In this document: piece after piece, positions 1 to 7,871 of the stretch
Numbering within the stretch: the first letter of the stretch is position 1
Layout of the letters: every line of letters starts with the position of its first letter
Source: Pararhodobacter aggregans
GTDB lineage: Bacteria; Pseudomonadota; Alphaproteobacteria; Rhodobacterales; Rhodobacteraceae
Direction: 5' to 3'
DNA length: 64,000 nucleotides
NCBI RefSeq assembly: GCF_003075525.1
Contig: NZ_QDDR01000002.1
Span: forward strand, 434,001 to 498,000
Position numbers and translations under genes: made by a program
Notes under the pieces: model-generated
What the model saw: only the letters and a program-made list of their open reading frames with translations
Database searches by the model: none
What the model was told of the DNA's origin: nothing

Positions 1-123
1 AGCATCCCGCCAGCCCGCTGGCAAATCACAGCTTTGCGCACAAAGCCTGTGCGGCGATGTGCCCGTGACGCGGGCGGACACAAGGGCCATGTTGCACCCA
101 GCAGACAACAATGGAGACCCCCC

Positions 124-711
124 ATGACCCAGAAACCCCGTATCGCCGTCATCATCGGCACGACCCGCGACAGCCGCTTCGGCCATGTCCCGGCGCAATG
201 GATCTTCGACAAGGCGCAGGAGCGCGGCGACTGGGACGTCGAGCTGGTCGACCTCAAGGATTTCGACCTGCCGCTCTTCAACGAGATGGCCTCCAACGCC
301 TGGATGCCCTCGTCGGATCAGCGCGCGGTCGCCTGGCAGAAGAAAGTGGCCTCGTTCGACGGCTACATCTTCGTCACCGCCGAATACAACCGCTCGATCC
401 CGGCGTCGCTGAAAAACGCGCTGGACCAGAGCTATGTCGACTGGAACCACAAGGCTTTCGGCATCGTCAGCTATGGCTCGGTCGGCGGCACCCGCGCGGC
501 GGAACACCTGCGCACCATCGGCATCGAACTGCAGATGGCCGCGGTCCGCGCTGGCGTGCATATCGGCGGCGGCGATTTCTTCTCGGTCCACCCGCTGGGC
601 GGCAACCCGCAGCCGATGTCGGCGATCGAAGGTTCGGTCGGCCCCTCGGCCAAGGCGATGCTGGACGATCTGGACTGGTGGACCCGCGCCACGATGGCCG
701 CGCGCGGCTGA
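124..711 (+). CDS. NAD(P)H-dependent FMN reductase family protein
   Basis: Flavodoxin-like reductase of 195 residues. Members of this family use NAD(P)H to reduce FMN, quinones or azo compounds in the cytosol. The N-terminus shows the usual beta strand and FMN phosphate loop (IAVIIGTTRDSRFG, residues 6-19). A flavin-contacting segment follows (TAEYNRSIPASLKNALD, about residues 85-101), then SYGSVGG. GGAG at 113-116 precedes the ATG at 124 and fixes the start; a longer reading from base 34 lacks a ribosome site. A UUCG-type terminator follows 27 bases after the stop, so the gene is probably monocistronic. A second, more distant member lies at 40174-40740. The substrate is unknown. Confidence 0.9.
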   Translation: MTQKPRIAVIIGTTRDSRFGHVPAQWIFDKAQERGDWDVELVDLKDFDLPLFNEMASNAWMPSSDQRAVAWQKKVASFDGYIFVTAEYNRSIPASLKNALDQSYVDWNHKAFGIVSYGSVGGTRAAEHLRTIGIELQMAAVRAGVHIGGGDFFSVHPLGGNPQPMSAIEGSVGPSAKAMLDDLDWWTRATMAARG

Positions 712-738
712 CGCCTTTTCGGTTGGTGACGCGTGATG

Positions 739-759
739 CGGCCCCCTTCGCGGGGGCCG
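739..759 (+). terminator. Rho-independent terminator of the FMN reductase gene
   Basis: An 8-bp GC stem (CGGCCCCC pairing with GGGGGCCG) closes a TTCGC loop and is followed by a short T run (760-762). It sits between the reductase stop at 711 and the convergent racemase-fold gene ending at 767, so it may also act on that gene. Confidence 0.7.
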
Positions 760-766
760 TTTCAGT

Positions 767-1456
767 TCAGAGCGCGGCGCGGCCGGTCGCCAGATCCGCG
801 AGCCGCGCGACATGCACGTCGAGCGCGTCGATCACCCGGTAGCCGGGCGTCTGGCCGTCGAAGGCGAGGTTGAGGTCGGTCCCGGCCAGCACCACCGCCT
901 CGGCCCCCCGGTCGATGAGCTGCTGCCCGGCCTCCAGAAAGGTGGCGCGGGCCTCGGCCGAGCAGGCGCCTGCGACGGCAAGATCCTGATAGAGCTGGCC
1001 GATCTCGTCGATGCGGTCGTCGAGCGCCAGCGCCCGGGTCTTTCGGAGCTGGCCGTAGAGCCCGGTGCGCATCACCACCCTTGTGCCGAGGAGGCCTACG
1101 GATTGCAGCCCCTCGGCCGCGAAGTAATCATCGAGCGGGGCGACAGCCGAGACGAGGGGCAGGGGGCTGAGCGCGACGGTTTCCTCAAAGCAGAAATGCC
1201 CGCCAAGCGAGGTGATCGCCGCGCAATCGCAGCCCGCGGCCTTGAGCCGGTGCAGGAGTGGTGCATAGGCTTCGGCCTGTTCCTGGCGCAGATCGCTGGT
1301 GTTGGTGCGGATGAGGGTCTGGATGTCGGCCTGGACGATGGTCAGGGACAGGGGCTGGCCAGCCCGGGCAACGGCGGCGCAAAGGCGCTGGTAATAGACG
1401 ATGGTGGCGGCGGGGCCGATGCCGCCGATCAGGCCGATGTGCAGGGGGCGGGGCAT
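767..1456 (-). CDS. Aspartate/glutamate racemase-fold protein lacking both catalytic cysteines
   Basis: This 229-residue protein has the racemase N-terminus (IGLIGGIGPAATIVYY, residues 7-22) and the right family length. Active Asp/Glu racemases use two cysteines, in a CNT/CTNT-type motif and in a GCTE-type motif. Aligned by eye, the first position is Thr82 (ITSLGGHF) and the second is Gly192 (VLAGTDLNL), so classical two-base racemisation looks impossible. A role as a different isomerase or a binding protein is open. The start at 1456 overlaps the end of the transposase-like gene by 28 bases; GGAG lies about 8 bases upstream. A perfect palindrome (1469-1496) sits in the leader. Confidence 0.8.
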   Translation of the reverse strand: MPRPLHIGLIGGIGPAATIVYYQRLCAAVARAGQPLSLTIVQADIQTLIRTNTSDLRQEQAEAYAPLLHRLKAAGCDCAAITSLGGHFCFEETVALSPLPLVSAVAPLDDYFAAEGLQSVGLLGTRVVMRTGLYGQLRKTRALALDDRIDEIGQLYQDLAVAGACSAEARATFLEAGQQLIDRGAEAVVLAGTDLNLAFDGQTPGYRVIDALDVHVARLADLATGRAAL

Positions 1457-1959
1457 GAGGCGGGCTCCGTAGGATGGGCAATATTGCCCATCCTACCGCG
1501 CGGCGCGGCGAAACTGCCATAGGGCCAATCCTCGGGCCGGGTCACCAGACCGGCCAGCACCGGCGCCCTGCGGCAATCCTCCAGCGCGCGGTCGAGCGCC
1601 GCGGCATCGCGCAGGCAATGTTCCCAGTAGCGCCGCTGCCAGATGCCCCGTTCGCGCTTGCGCCGCAGGCTGTCGCGCGGGGCGAAATCACCGCTCACCG
1701 CGCGGGAAAACCGGGCCTTGATCCGCCGCCAGCGCTCGGGGAACAGCGCCGCATCCTCGGGTTCGGTCCAGATCGCGTGCAGCCGGTCGGGCAGCACCAC
1801 CACAGCCTGTCGCCGCACCGGCAATTCCGCCAGCGTCCGCGCCCAGGCCTGCCGCAAGAGCGCGACCTCGGCGATCAGCAGCCCGCGCGCGGGCTCCTCC
1901 AGACAGAGCGTGAATTGATAGGTGGCGCCGTTCAGGCGCAGGCGGCGATAGGCGGTCAT
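1429..1959 (-). CDS. REP-associated tyrosine transposase (RAYT)-like protein, active site degraded
   Basis: The 176-residue product matches the Y1/REP-associated transposase family in length and in its conserved C-terminal block (IWQRRYWEH, then GLVTRPEDWPYGSF). Active members carry a His-x-His metal motif in a PDHxHAIW context and a nucleophilic Tyr in a YIHxNPVKHG context. Here the first His is Arg59 (LPDRLHAIW), and the tyrosine segment reads EDCRRAPVLAG without Tyr or His. The protein is therefore probably unable to cut DNA. Its last codons run through the 28-bp palindrome. It lies 41 bases after cobS on the same strand. It may be a decaying or domesticated RAYT. Confidence 0.8.
   Translation of the reverse strand: MTAYRRLRLNGATYQFTLCLEEPARGLLIAEVALLRQAWARTLAELPVRRQAVVVLPDRLHAIWTEPEDAALFPERWRRIKARFSRAVSGDFAPRDSLRRKRERGIWQRRYWEHCLRDAAALDRALEDCRRAPVLAGLVTRPEDWPYGSFAAPRGRMGNIAHPTEPASCPAPCTSA
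1469..1496. repeat. 28-bp perfect palindrome, REP-like, copy 1
   Basis: The half-site GTAGGATGGGCAAT is followed directly by its exact reverse complement. The identical 28 bases occur again at 43038-43065. This copy lies inside the 3' end of the RAYT-like gene and 13 bases upstream of the racemase-fold start codon. RAYT proteins are known to act on short palindromic REP elements, so the pairing fits a REP/RAYT relationship. Confidence 0.85.
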
Positions 1960-2000
1960 GCCGCCAGTCTCGCCCCCGTCCGGTTAAGAAAACGTGTGCC

Positions 2001-2975
2001 TCAGGCCATCGCCGCCGAGGCGGCGCTTTCGGGCAGTTCCTCGCCAAAGCAGCGCTGATAGAACTCGGCCACCGTCTGCCGTTCCAGCTCGTCGCATTTG
2101 TTCAGGAAGGTCAGCCGGAAGGCATAGCCGATGTTGCGGAAGATCCGCGCATTCTCGGCCCAGTTGATGACCGTCCGGGGCGACATCACCGTCGACAGCT
2201 GCCCCTTCATGAAGGCGGTGCGGGTCAGATCCGCGACCGTCACCATCTGGCTGATTTCCTGCCGCCCCTTCTGGGTGTTGTAATGGGGGTTCTTGGCCAG
2301 CACGATGGCGCTTTCGGCGTCATGCGACAGGTAGTTCAGCGTCGCGACCAGCGACCAGCGGTCCATCTGGGCCTGGTTGATCTGCTGCGTGCCATGGTAA
2401 AGGCCGGTGGTATCCCCCAGACCCACGGTGTTCGCCGTCGCAAACAGACGGAAGGCCGGGTGGGGGGTGATGATCTCGTTCTGATCGAGCAGCGTGAGCT
2501 TGCCGTCATGCTCCAGCACGCGCTGGATCACGAACATCACGTCGGCGCGGCCCGCGTCGTATTCGTCGAAGACGATGGCGCAGGGGTTGCGCAGCGCCCA
2601 GGGCAGGATGCCCTCGTGGAACTCGGTCACCTGCTTGCCGTCGCGCAGCTTGATCGCATCCTTGCCGATCAGGTCGATCCGGGAGATGTGGCTGTCGAGG
2701 TTGACGCGCACCGTCGGCCAGTTCAGCCGCGCCGCGACCTGTTCGATATGGGTCGATTTGCCGGTGCCGTGATAGCCCTGGATCATGACGCGGCGGTTGT
2801 AGGCAAAGCCCGCCAGGATCGCCAGCGTCGTATCGGGGTCGAATTTGTAGGTCGGGTCCAGTTCCGGCACCCGGTCCGTCGCCTCGGCGAAGGCCTTGAC
2901 CTTCATGTCGGTCTCGACGCCGAACACCTCCCGGACAGAGATTTCTTCGGTCGGTTTGACAGCAGTATCGAGCAT
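2001..2975 (-). CDS. cobS: Aerobic cobaltochelatase subunit CobS
   Basis: AAA+ ATPase subunit of the CobNST complex, which inserts Co2+ into hydrogenobyrinic acid a,c-diamide during aerobic cobalamin synthesis. The 324 residues show Walker [10 protein letters not shown] (67-75), Walker B IVFDEYD (about 133-139) and a sensor region [11 protein letters not shown], all typical of CobS. The length is usual for the family. The start at 2975 has a weak AAAGGCG upstream. CobT, the usual partner encoded next to CobS, is absent on both sides; the RAYT-like gene follows instead. CobN and CobT must be encoded elsewhere. Confidence 0.95.
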   Translation of the reverse strand: MLDTAVKPTEEISVREVFGVETDMKVKAFAEATDRVPELDPTYKFDPDTTLAILAGFAYNRRVMIQGYHGTGKSTHIEQVAARLNWPTVRVNLDSHISRIDLIGKDAIKLRDGKQVTEFHEGILPWALRNPCAIVFDEYDAGRADVMFVIQRVLEHDGKLTLLDQNEIITPHPAFRLFATANTVGLGDTTGLYHGTQQINQAQMDRWSLVATLNYLSHDAESAIVLAKNPHYNTQKGRQEISQMVTVADLTRTAFMKGQLSTVMSPRTVINWAENARIFRNIGYAFRLTFLNKCDELERQTVAEFYQRCFGEELPESAASAAMA

Positions 2976-3071
2976 GGACGGTCGCCTTTGGTGCTTGGCG
3001 GGGCCAAAACCGCCCCGTTTCAGGGTTTGTGGATCATTCCGGCGGCCTGCGCAAGGGGGCGGGCCGGTTCC

Positions 3072-3809
3072 TCAGGCGCGCAGCCCCTGCACGATCAGCA
3101 GCGCGCCGCCCAGCACCACCACCGCGTCCAGAAATGCCACATGCGAGGCCGGACCCAGCCGCGACGCCAGCCGCTTGGCCAGGAATGCGCCGGGCAGGGC
3201 GGCAAGGCCAATCACCATCGCCACCCCGGCCAGCGGCCATGTCAGCGCCCCGGTGCCGGTGAAAACCGCGCTTTTCGCCAGCCCCAGCAGGAACGACACC
3301 GCGGCATCTGTGGCGATCACGCCCGGCCCGCCCAGCCCCGCGGCCAGCAGGATCGACAGCAGCAGCACGCCCGAGCCCGAGGTTCCGCCGTTCAGCAGCC
3401 CGTAGCCCGCCGCCGCCAGCGTCACGCCGCCCGGACCCAGGGCGCCATGCCGCCGCATCAGCCAGCGCCGGAGCGGCACCAGCGCCACCAGCGTGGCGCC
3501 GATCAGCACCATGACCTTGGGGCCCGACAGCAGGGAATAGAGCGCGGCGCCGACCCCCACGCCGGGCGCGGCGGCCAGCACCACCCGCAGCGCCAGCGGC
3601 CGGTCGAGCCGGGGCCACCAGGCGGCGACCCGCCCGGCATTGGTCAGCAGCGCCGACAGGCCGATCACCGGCACCACCGCCTCGGCGCCGATCAGCGGGA
3701 TCAGCACCGGCGGCAGCAGGAGCCCGGTGCCATAGCCGGTGACACCCCCCAGGACCGAGGCCAGAAAGGCCACGGCGGCAATCAGCAGCGTCTGCGACAG
3801 GGTAATCAT
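3072..3809 (-). CDS. TauE/SafE family sulfite exporter-like membrane protein
   Basis: Inner-membrane protein of 245 residues with about seven to eight hydrophobic segments and the family's two-repeat arrangement. Glycine-rich motifs occur in each half (GGVTGYGTGLLLPPVL near the N-terminus, YGLLNGGTSGSGVLLL near residue 120). TauE/SafE proteins export sulfite, sulfoacetate or other organic anions; the substrate here cannot be read from sequence. The start is uncertain. ATG at 3809 (MITLSQ) is chosen, but ATG at 3818 is equally possible, and neither has a clear ribosome site. It is transcribed toward cobS with a 96-base gap. Confidence 0.85.
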   Translation of the reverse strand: MITLSQTLLIAAVAFLASVLGGVTGYGTGLLLPPVLIPLIGAEAVVPVIGLSALLTNAGRVAAWWPRLDRPLALRVVLAAAPGVGVGAALYSLLSGPKVMVLIGATLVALVPLRRWLMRRHGALGPGGVTLAAAGYGLLNGGTSGSGVLLLSILLAAGLGGPGVIATDAAVSFLLGLAKSAVFTGTGALTWPLAGVAMVIGLAALPGAFLAKRLASRLGPASHVAFLDAVVVLGGALLIVQGLRA

Positions 3810-3931
3810 GACAGGCATCCGGGGATCATGATGGCCGCGGCTCTGCGCCCGCCCGCGGCCGCTGTCAAGGACGTGCATTGCGCGGTGTGCGGCGCGGTTC
3901 TAGCGTGATCCGGCCCCTCAGGAGGTTCCCG

Positions 3932-4867
3932 ATGCGCCCGTCCCTGACCCGCCGCCATCTGCTGACCTGTGCCGCCGCCGCCCTCGCGCTTCCGGCCGCG
4001 GCCCAGACCGATCCCAAGCCGCCCCCGATCCCCGAGCTGCTGGCCCGGATCGAGCGTCAGCGGCTGTTCGACACCGTCACCGGGCTGGCCGCCTTTCCGA
4101 CCCGCTGGACTCCCGGCCCGGATTTTCCCGCGGTCGAGGCCTGGGTGCATGAGGCCTTCAACCGCTCGGGCGGCGGCGCGCGGATCTTCACCCAGGGCTA
4201 TGCCCACCGCGAGGCCGGCGCGCGGCACAACATCGTCAGCGGCGACCCGATGGATCCGCGCGGCGTGGTGCTGGTCGGCGCCCATGTCGACAGCATGTCG
4301 GAAATGCCCGCGACCTATGCGCCCGGCGCCAATGACAACGCCACCGGCGTCGCCGCGATGATCGAGGCCTGCCGGGTCCTGAGCCGGGTGCCGCTGCGCA
4401 AGGGGCTGGTCTTCGTGGCCTTTTCTGGCGAGGAGCAGGATCTCCAGGGCTCGACCGCCTGCGCCCAGATCGCTCGGCGGCAGGGCTGGCCGATCGAGCT
4501 GATGATCAACCTCGACATGCTGGGCCACCATCCCGCCCGGCCCGACGCGCCCCTCTATCTCGAGTACGACCAGGGCAACGCGGTCGCCGCCAATGACGCC
4601 CCGGCCCGCCGCTATGGCCTGATGGCCGCGCGTCTGGCCGCCGCTTTCACCACGCTGCGGACCGAGCATACCGATATCTGGGACAGCGATTACATGCCGT
4701 TCGAGGCGCAGGGCTATCCCTGCATCGGCTTCTACGACGGCGGGGCCGAGGCGCCGGAATACCATTCCACCTCGGACGTGCCCGAGGCGGTTGACCTCGA
4801 CCGGCTGGAACAGGCGACGCGCCTCCTGGTCGCGACCCTCGCGGCGGTGGCGGGGCTGGGGGGCTGA
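3932..4867 (+). CDS. M28-family zinc peptidase with Tat signal
   Basis: Exported metallopeptidase of 311 residues. A twin-arginine signal (SLTRRHLLTC) and an Ala-rich stretch ending at AAAQ suggest Tat export to the periplasm. M28 peptidases use two zinc ions, and the ligand set is complete: GAHVDS (His, Asp), ANDNATG (bridging Asp), GEEQD (catalytic and ligand Glu), NLDMLGH (Asp) and YHSTSD (His). Family members are mostly aminopeptidases; the specificity is not readable. GGAGG at 3921-3925, 6 bases before ATG 3932, fixes the start. The gene stands alone, divergent from the TauE/SafE gene. Confidence 0.9.
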   Translation: MRPSLTRRHLLTCAAAALALPAAAQTDPKPPPIPELLARIERQRLFDTVTGLAAFPTRWTPGPDFPAVEAWVHEAFNRSGGGARIFTQGYAHREAGARHNIVSGDPMDPRGVVLVGAHVDSMSEMPATYAPGANDNATGVAAMIEACRVLSRVPLRKGLVFVAFSGEEQDLQGSTACAQIARRQGWPIELMINLDMLGHHPARPDAPLYLEYDQGNAVAANDAPARRYGLMAARLAAAFTTLRTEHTDIWDSDYMPFEAQGYPCIGFYDGGAEAPEYHSTSDVPEAVDLDRLEQATRLLVATLAAVAGLGG

Positions 4868-4960
4868 AAAAGCCTGAAGGTTCCAGCAGCGGGCCGGATT
4901 GCCAAGGGCAGGGACCCCCCCTAGGGTCCGCGGCGAACCGCCTGGCCGAAAGCCCTTCCG

Positions 4961-5884
4961 ATGTCCCTGATCCTTGCCACCCTGCCGATGCTGCTTCTGG
5001 TCCTCGCGGGCTATGTGCTGCGCGTCTCCGGCACCATTCCGCAGGCGCAATGGGCGGGCATCGACACGCTGGCCTTCCGGCTGCTGATCCCGGCGATGCT
5101 GGTCGGCGCCATCACCGAGGCCAATCTGGCCGAGGTCGCCGCCGGTCCCTTCGTGCCCGCGCTGCTGCTGGTGCTGGCGCTGATGGCGCTCGCCGCCTTC
5201 GCGCTGAAGGCGCTCTGGCCCGGGCTGCCCGACCCCAGCTTCACCACGCTCTTCCAGATCGGCACGCGCTGGAACGCCTTCATCGCCCTGACCGCCGCCC
5301 AGCAATTCGCCGGGCCCGAGGCGCTGACCTGGCTGGCGGTGGCCATGGCGGTGACCATCGTCGTCATCAACCTGGCCAATATCGCCGTGCTGGGCCTGTG
5401 GGGCCGCCCGCCCGAGGGCGCGCCGCGGGGTGCTGCGGGCATGGTCAGGGTGGTGCTGACCAACCCGCTGGTGCAGGCCTCGGTCATCGGCCTCGTGCTG
5501 AACCTCACCGGGTGGGGCCTGCCCGATTTCCTGGCGGTGACGCTGGATCTGGCCGGGCGCGCGGCGCTGAGCGTCGGGCTCCTCTGTGTCGGCGCCGGGC
5601 TCATGCCGCGCAGGCTCTTCAGCGCCTCGGCGCCGATGTGGGCCGGGCTCTTCCTCAGGCCGGTGCTGGCGCCCTCGCTGTTCCTGGCGATTGGCTGGGG
5701 CTTCGGGCTGGCGCCCGCTGCGATGCTGGCCGGCGCGCTGGTGTTCCTGGTCCCGGCCGCGGCCAATGGCTATATCGTCGCGCGGCAGATGGGCGGCGAC
5801 GCGGAACTCTATGCCGCGATCCTGACCTGGCAGACGCTGCTGTGCCTGCCGCTCTTGCCGCTTCTGGCCGCGCTGGTGCTCTGA
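4961..5884 (+). CDS. AEC (auxin efflux carrier) family transporter
   Basis: Hydrophobic protein of 307 residues with about ten predicted membrane helices in two five-helix halves. It shows the polar break typical of AEC carriers (FQIGTRWNAFIAL, about residues 98-110) and a C-terminal half with VPAAANGYIVARQMGGD. AEC proteins carry malate, malonate or other organic acids; the substrate is unknown. It begins 93 bases after the peptidase. No strong ribosome site is seen before the ATG at 4961. Confidence 0.85.
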   Translation: MSLILATLPMLLLVLAGYVLRVSGTIPQAQWAGIDTLAFRLLIPAMLVGAITEANLAEVAAGPFVPALLLVLALMALAAFALKALWPGLPDPSFTTLFQIGTRWNAFIALTAAQQFAGPEALTWLAVAMAVTIVVINLANIAVLGLWGRPPEGAPRGAAGMVRVVLTNPLVQASVIGLVLNLTGWGLPDFLAVTLDLAGRAALSVGLLCVGAGLMPRRLFSASAPMWAGLFLRPVLAPSLFLAIGWGFGLAPAAMLAGALVFLVPAAANGYIVARQMGGDAELYAAILTWQTLLCLPLLPLLAALVL

Positions 5885-5897
5885 GGGCGCCTTTCGC

Positions 5898-5926
5898 TTG
5901 ACACAGGCCCCGCCACCTTTACCTAT
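5898..5926 (+). promoter_or_regulatory. Candidate sigma-70-type promoter for the DUF808 gene
   Basis: A consensus -35 hexamer TTGACA (5898-5903) is followed by TACCTAT (5920-5926), giving a 16-base spacer to TACCTA. The -10 is weak, so only the -35 is convincing. It lies about 60 bases before the next start codon. Confidence 0.4.
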
Positions 5927-5962
5927 GGTCCAAGGTTTTCAAGGCATTCCAGCAGGTTTTTC

Positions 5963-6931
5963 ATGAGCGGACTTCTGGCGCTTCTCGACGACGTCGCAGG
6001 GATCGCCAAGGTGGCGGCGGCGCAGATCGACGATATCGCCGGACAGGCGGCCAAGGCCGGGGCCAAGGCCGCGGGCGCGGTGATCGACGATGCCGCGGTC
6101 ACGCCGAAATACCTGCACGGCTTTGCCCCCGCCCGCGAATTGCCCATCGTCGGCAAGATCGCCCTCGGCTCGATCCGCAACAAGCTGCTGATCCTCCTCC
6201 CCGCGGCGCTGATCCTCTCGGCCTTCGCGCCCTGGGCGATCACGCCGCTGCTGATGCTGGGCGGCTCCTATCTGTGTTTCGAGGGGGCCGAGAAGATCTG
6301 GCACCTGTTCCGCCCGCATACGCCCCATGCCGACGGGCAGGTGCTGAACGGCGATCCCACGCATCTGGAACAGCAGAAGGTGGCGGGCGCGATCAAGACC
6401 GATTTCATCCTCTCGGCCGAGATCATGACCATCATCCTGTCGAACCTCGACGCCGATCAGGGCATCTGGGTCGAGGCCGCGGCGCTGGCCATCGCCGGGA
6501 TCGGCATCACCGTCGCGGTCTATGGCGGCGTGGCGCTGATCGTGAAGGCCGATGACGTGGGCCTGTGGCTGGCGCGGGTCGGCCGCTGGTCGGGCACCCG
6601 GGCGCTGGGGCGCGGCATCGTGCGCTTCATGCCGTGGTTCATGAAGGTGCTGATGATCGTCGGCACCGCGGCGATGATCTGGGTCGGCGGCTCGATCCTG
6701 CTGCACGGGCTGGCGGAACTGGGCTGGTCAGTGCCCTATGACTGGATCCACCACCGGGCCGAGGAGGCCGCGCATCTCGTGGGTCAGGCTCAGGGCTTCG
6801 TCGCCTGGGCGGTCACGGCGTTCTTTGACGGCATCGCCGGGCTCGCCTATGGCCTGGCGCTGATCCCGGTCGCCACCTGGGTCATCAACCCGGTGCTCGG
6901 CAAACTGACTGGCGCCAAAGCCGCCCACTAA
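5963..6931 (+). CDS. DUF808 (YedI-like) inner-membrane protein
   Basis: Integral membrane protein of 322 residues that matches the DUF808 family from its first residues (MSGLLALLDDVAGIAKVAAAQIDDIAGQAAKAG) and from SYLCFEGAEKIWH near residue 100. An amphipathic N-terminal stretch of about 60 residues precedes several hydrophobic segments (about 70-110, 150-195, 225-255, 275-310). The function of DUF808 proteins is not known. ATG 5963 follows a plausible promoter. The stop is followed within 3 bases by an intergenic repeat (6934-7023). Confidence 0.9.
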   Translation: MSGLLALLDDVAGIAKVAAAQIDDIAGQAAKAGAKAAGAVIDDAAVTPKYLHGFAPARELPIVGKIALGSIRNKLLILLPAALILSAFAPWAITPLLMLGGSYLCFEGAEKIWHLFRPHTPHADGQVLNGDPTHLEQQKVAGAIKTDFILSAEIMTIILSNLDADQGIWVEAAALAIAGIGITVAVYGGVALIVKADDVGLWLARVGRWSGTRALGRGIVRFMPWFMKVLMIVGTAAMIWVGGSILLHGLAELGWSVPYDWIHHRAEEAAHLVGQAQGFVAWAVTAFFDGIAGLAYGLALIPVATWVINPVLGKLTGAKAAH

Positions 6932-6933
6932 GC

Positions 6934-7023
6934 CTTCATCTTTGTTCTGAAAATATCCTCGGGGGTTTCCAAAGGGGGCCCGAGGGTCCCCTTTGGCGGG
7001 GGGCGCGGGGGGCTGGCCCCCCG
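6934..7023 (+). repeat. Hairpin-rich intergenic repeat, copy A
   Basis: This copy opens with CTTCATCTTTGTTCTG, then AAATATCCTCGGGGG, then a stem of CCAAAGGGG with CCCCTTTGG, and ends in a G/C-rich stem (GGGGGGC...GCCCCCC). The same order of parts is seen at 49809-49890; shorter relatives lie at 11580-11632 and 62564-62599. It begins directly after the DUF808 stop and may act as a terminator or mRNA end. Confidence 0.7.
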
Positions 7024-7071
7024 CCCTTTCCGTCTCCGGGGGGCTGGACGCCCGGTATGACCCGGCCCCTC

Positions 7072-7707
7072 TCAGTCGCGGAAGCTGCGGCTTTCCTTGA
7101 TCTGGTCCCAGGCCCAGACCACCTCCTGCAGGCGCTCCTCGTCGGCGCGGTTGCCGCCGTTGAGGTCGGGGTGCAGATCCTTGACCAGGCTCTTGTATTG
7201 CTTGCGGATCTCGGCCCGGCTCCAGGTGTCGCGCGCGTCGAGGATCTCCAGCGCGCGGCGCTCGGTGGCGGGCAGCTTGCGGGTGTGATGGGCGCGGGCA
7301 TGGCCGGTTTCCGGCCGCCGGCGCGTCGCGTTCTCGCCCAGCACCTGATAGGGGTCGTCGATGCCGTGGCGCGACCAGTCGCGGTTCTCGCCCTTGCCGA
7401 AGGCGCTGGTCGCCCGGCCCCAGACGCGGTCGCGCTCCATGGAATCCTGCATCTCGGCCTCGGTCTGGCCCGAGAAGAAATTCCACTTCAGGTTATATTC
7501 GCGCGCGTGTTCCTTGCAGAACCACAGGTAATCGTCCAGCGCATCGGGCGAGCGCGGGGCACGGTATTGCCCGGCCTCGGTGCAGCCGGGATGCTGGCAC
7601 TGGCGCGCCGATGTCTCGACGGCGCCGGACATGCCGCGCCGCCCTCGCGCCTTCTTCTTCTTGTCGGTCGAGGCGCGGATATCGAAATTGAACGGGTCGC
7701 GGGTCAT
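7072..7707 (-). CDS. DnaJ-like J-domain protein
   Basis: Cytosolic co-chaperone candidate of 211 residues with a C-terminal J-domain (about residues 148-211). It holds the HPD motif (DLHPDLNGG) needed to stimulate DnaK ATPase. The N-terminal half has paired cysteines (CQHPGCTEAG near 38-47, LWFCKEHA near 66-73) that could bind zinc. No Gly/Phe region or classical zinc-finger domain is present, so this is a type III J-protein; similar proteins are common in alphaproteobacteria. The client is unknown. The start at 7707 gives the fullest conserved N-terminus. Confidence 0.88.
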   Translation of the reverse strand: MTRDPFNFDIRASTDKKKKARGRRGMSGAVETSARQCQHPGCTEAGQYRAPRSPDALDDYLWFCKEHAREYNLKWNFFSGQTEAEMQDSMERDRVWGRATSAFGKGENRDWSRHGIDDPYQVLGENATRRRPETGHARAHHTRKLPATERRALEILDARDTWSRAEIRKQYKSLVKDLHPDLNGGNRADEERLQEVVWAWDQIKESRSFRD

Positions 7708-7871
7708 GGCTCTGCTGTCTGCCTGCTGCTCGGCCTTCGGTCATGGCGGACCGGCCCGGAGCTGCCGGACATCCGGGGCCGCGAGTCGGAGGCGCAAGTC
7801 TATCGTTTTTTGCGGGGGAAAGGAAAGGGTTGCGCAGCGCACCGGCGCGCAACCCGGCGGCTGGCGGCGGA

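Noticed and set aside
1-123. Search for a gene, promoter or RNA at the left edge.
   Set aside because: No convincing frame or promoter; the N-terminal extension of the first gene in this stretch has no family similarity.
2283-3908. A 541-codon plus-strand frame opposite cobS and TauE/SafE.
   Set aside because: Gln/His/Arg-rich shadow of two well supported minus-strand genes.
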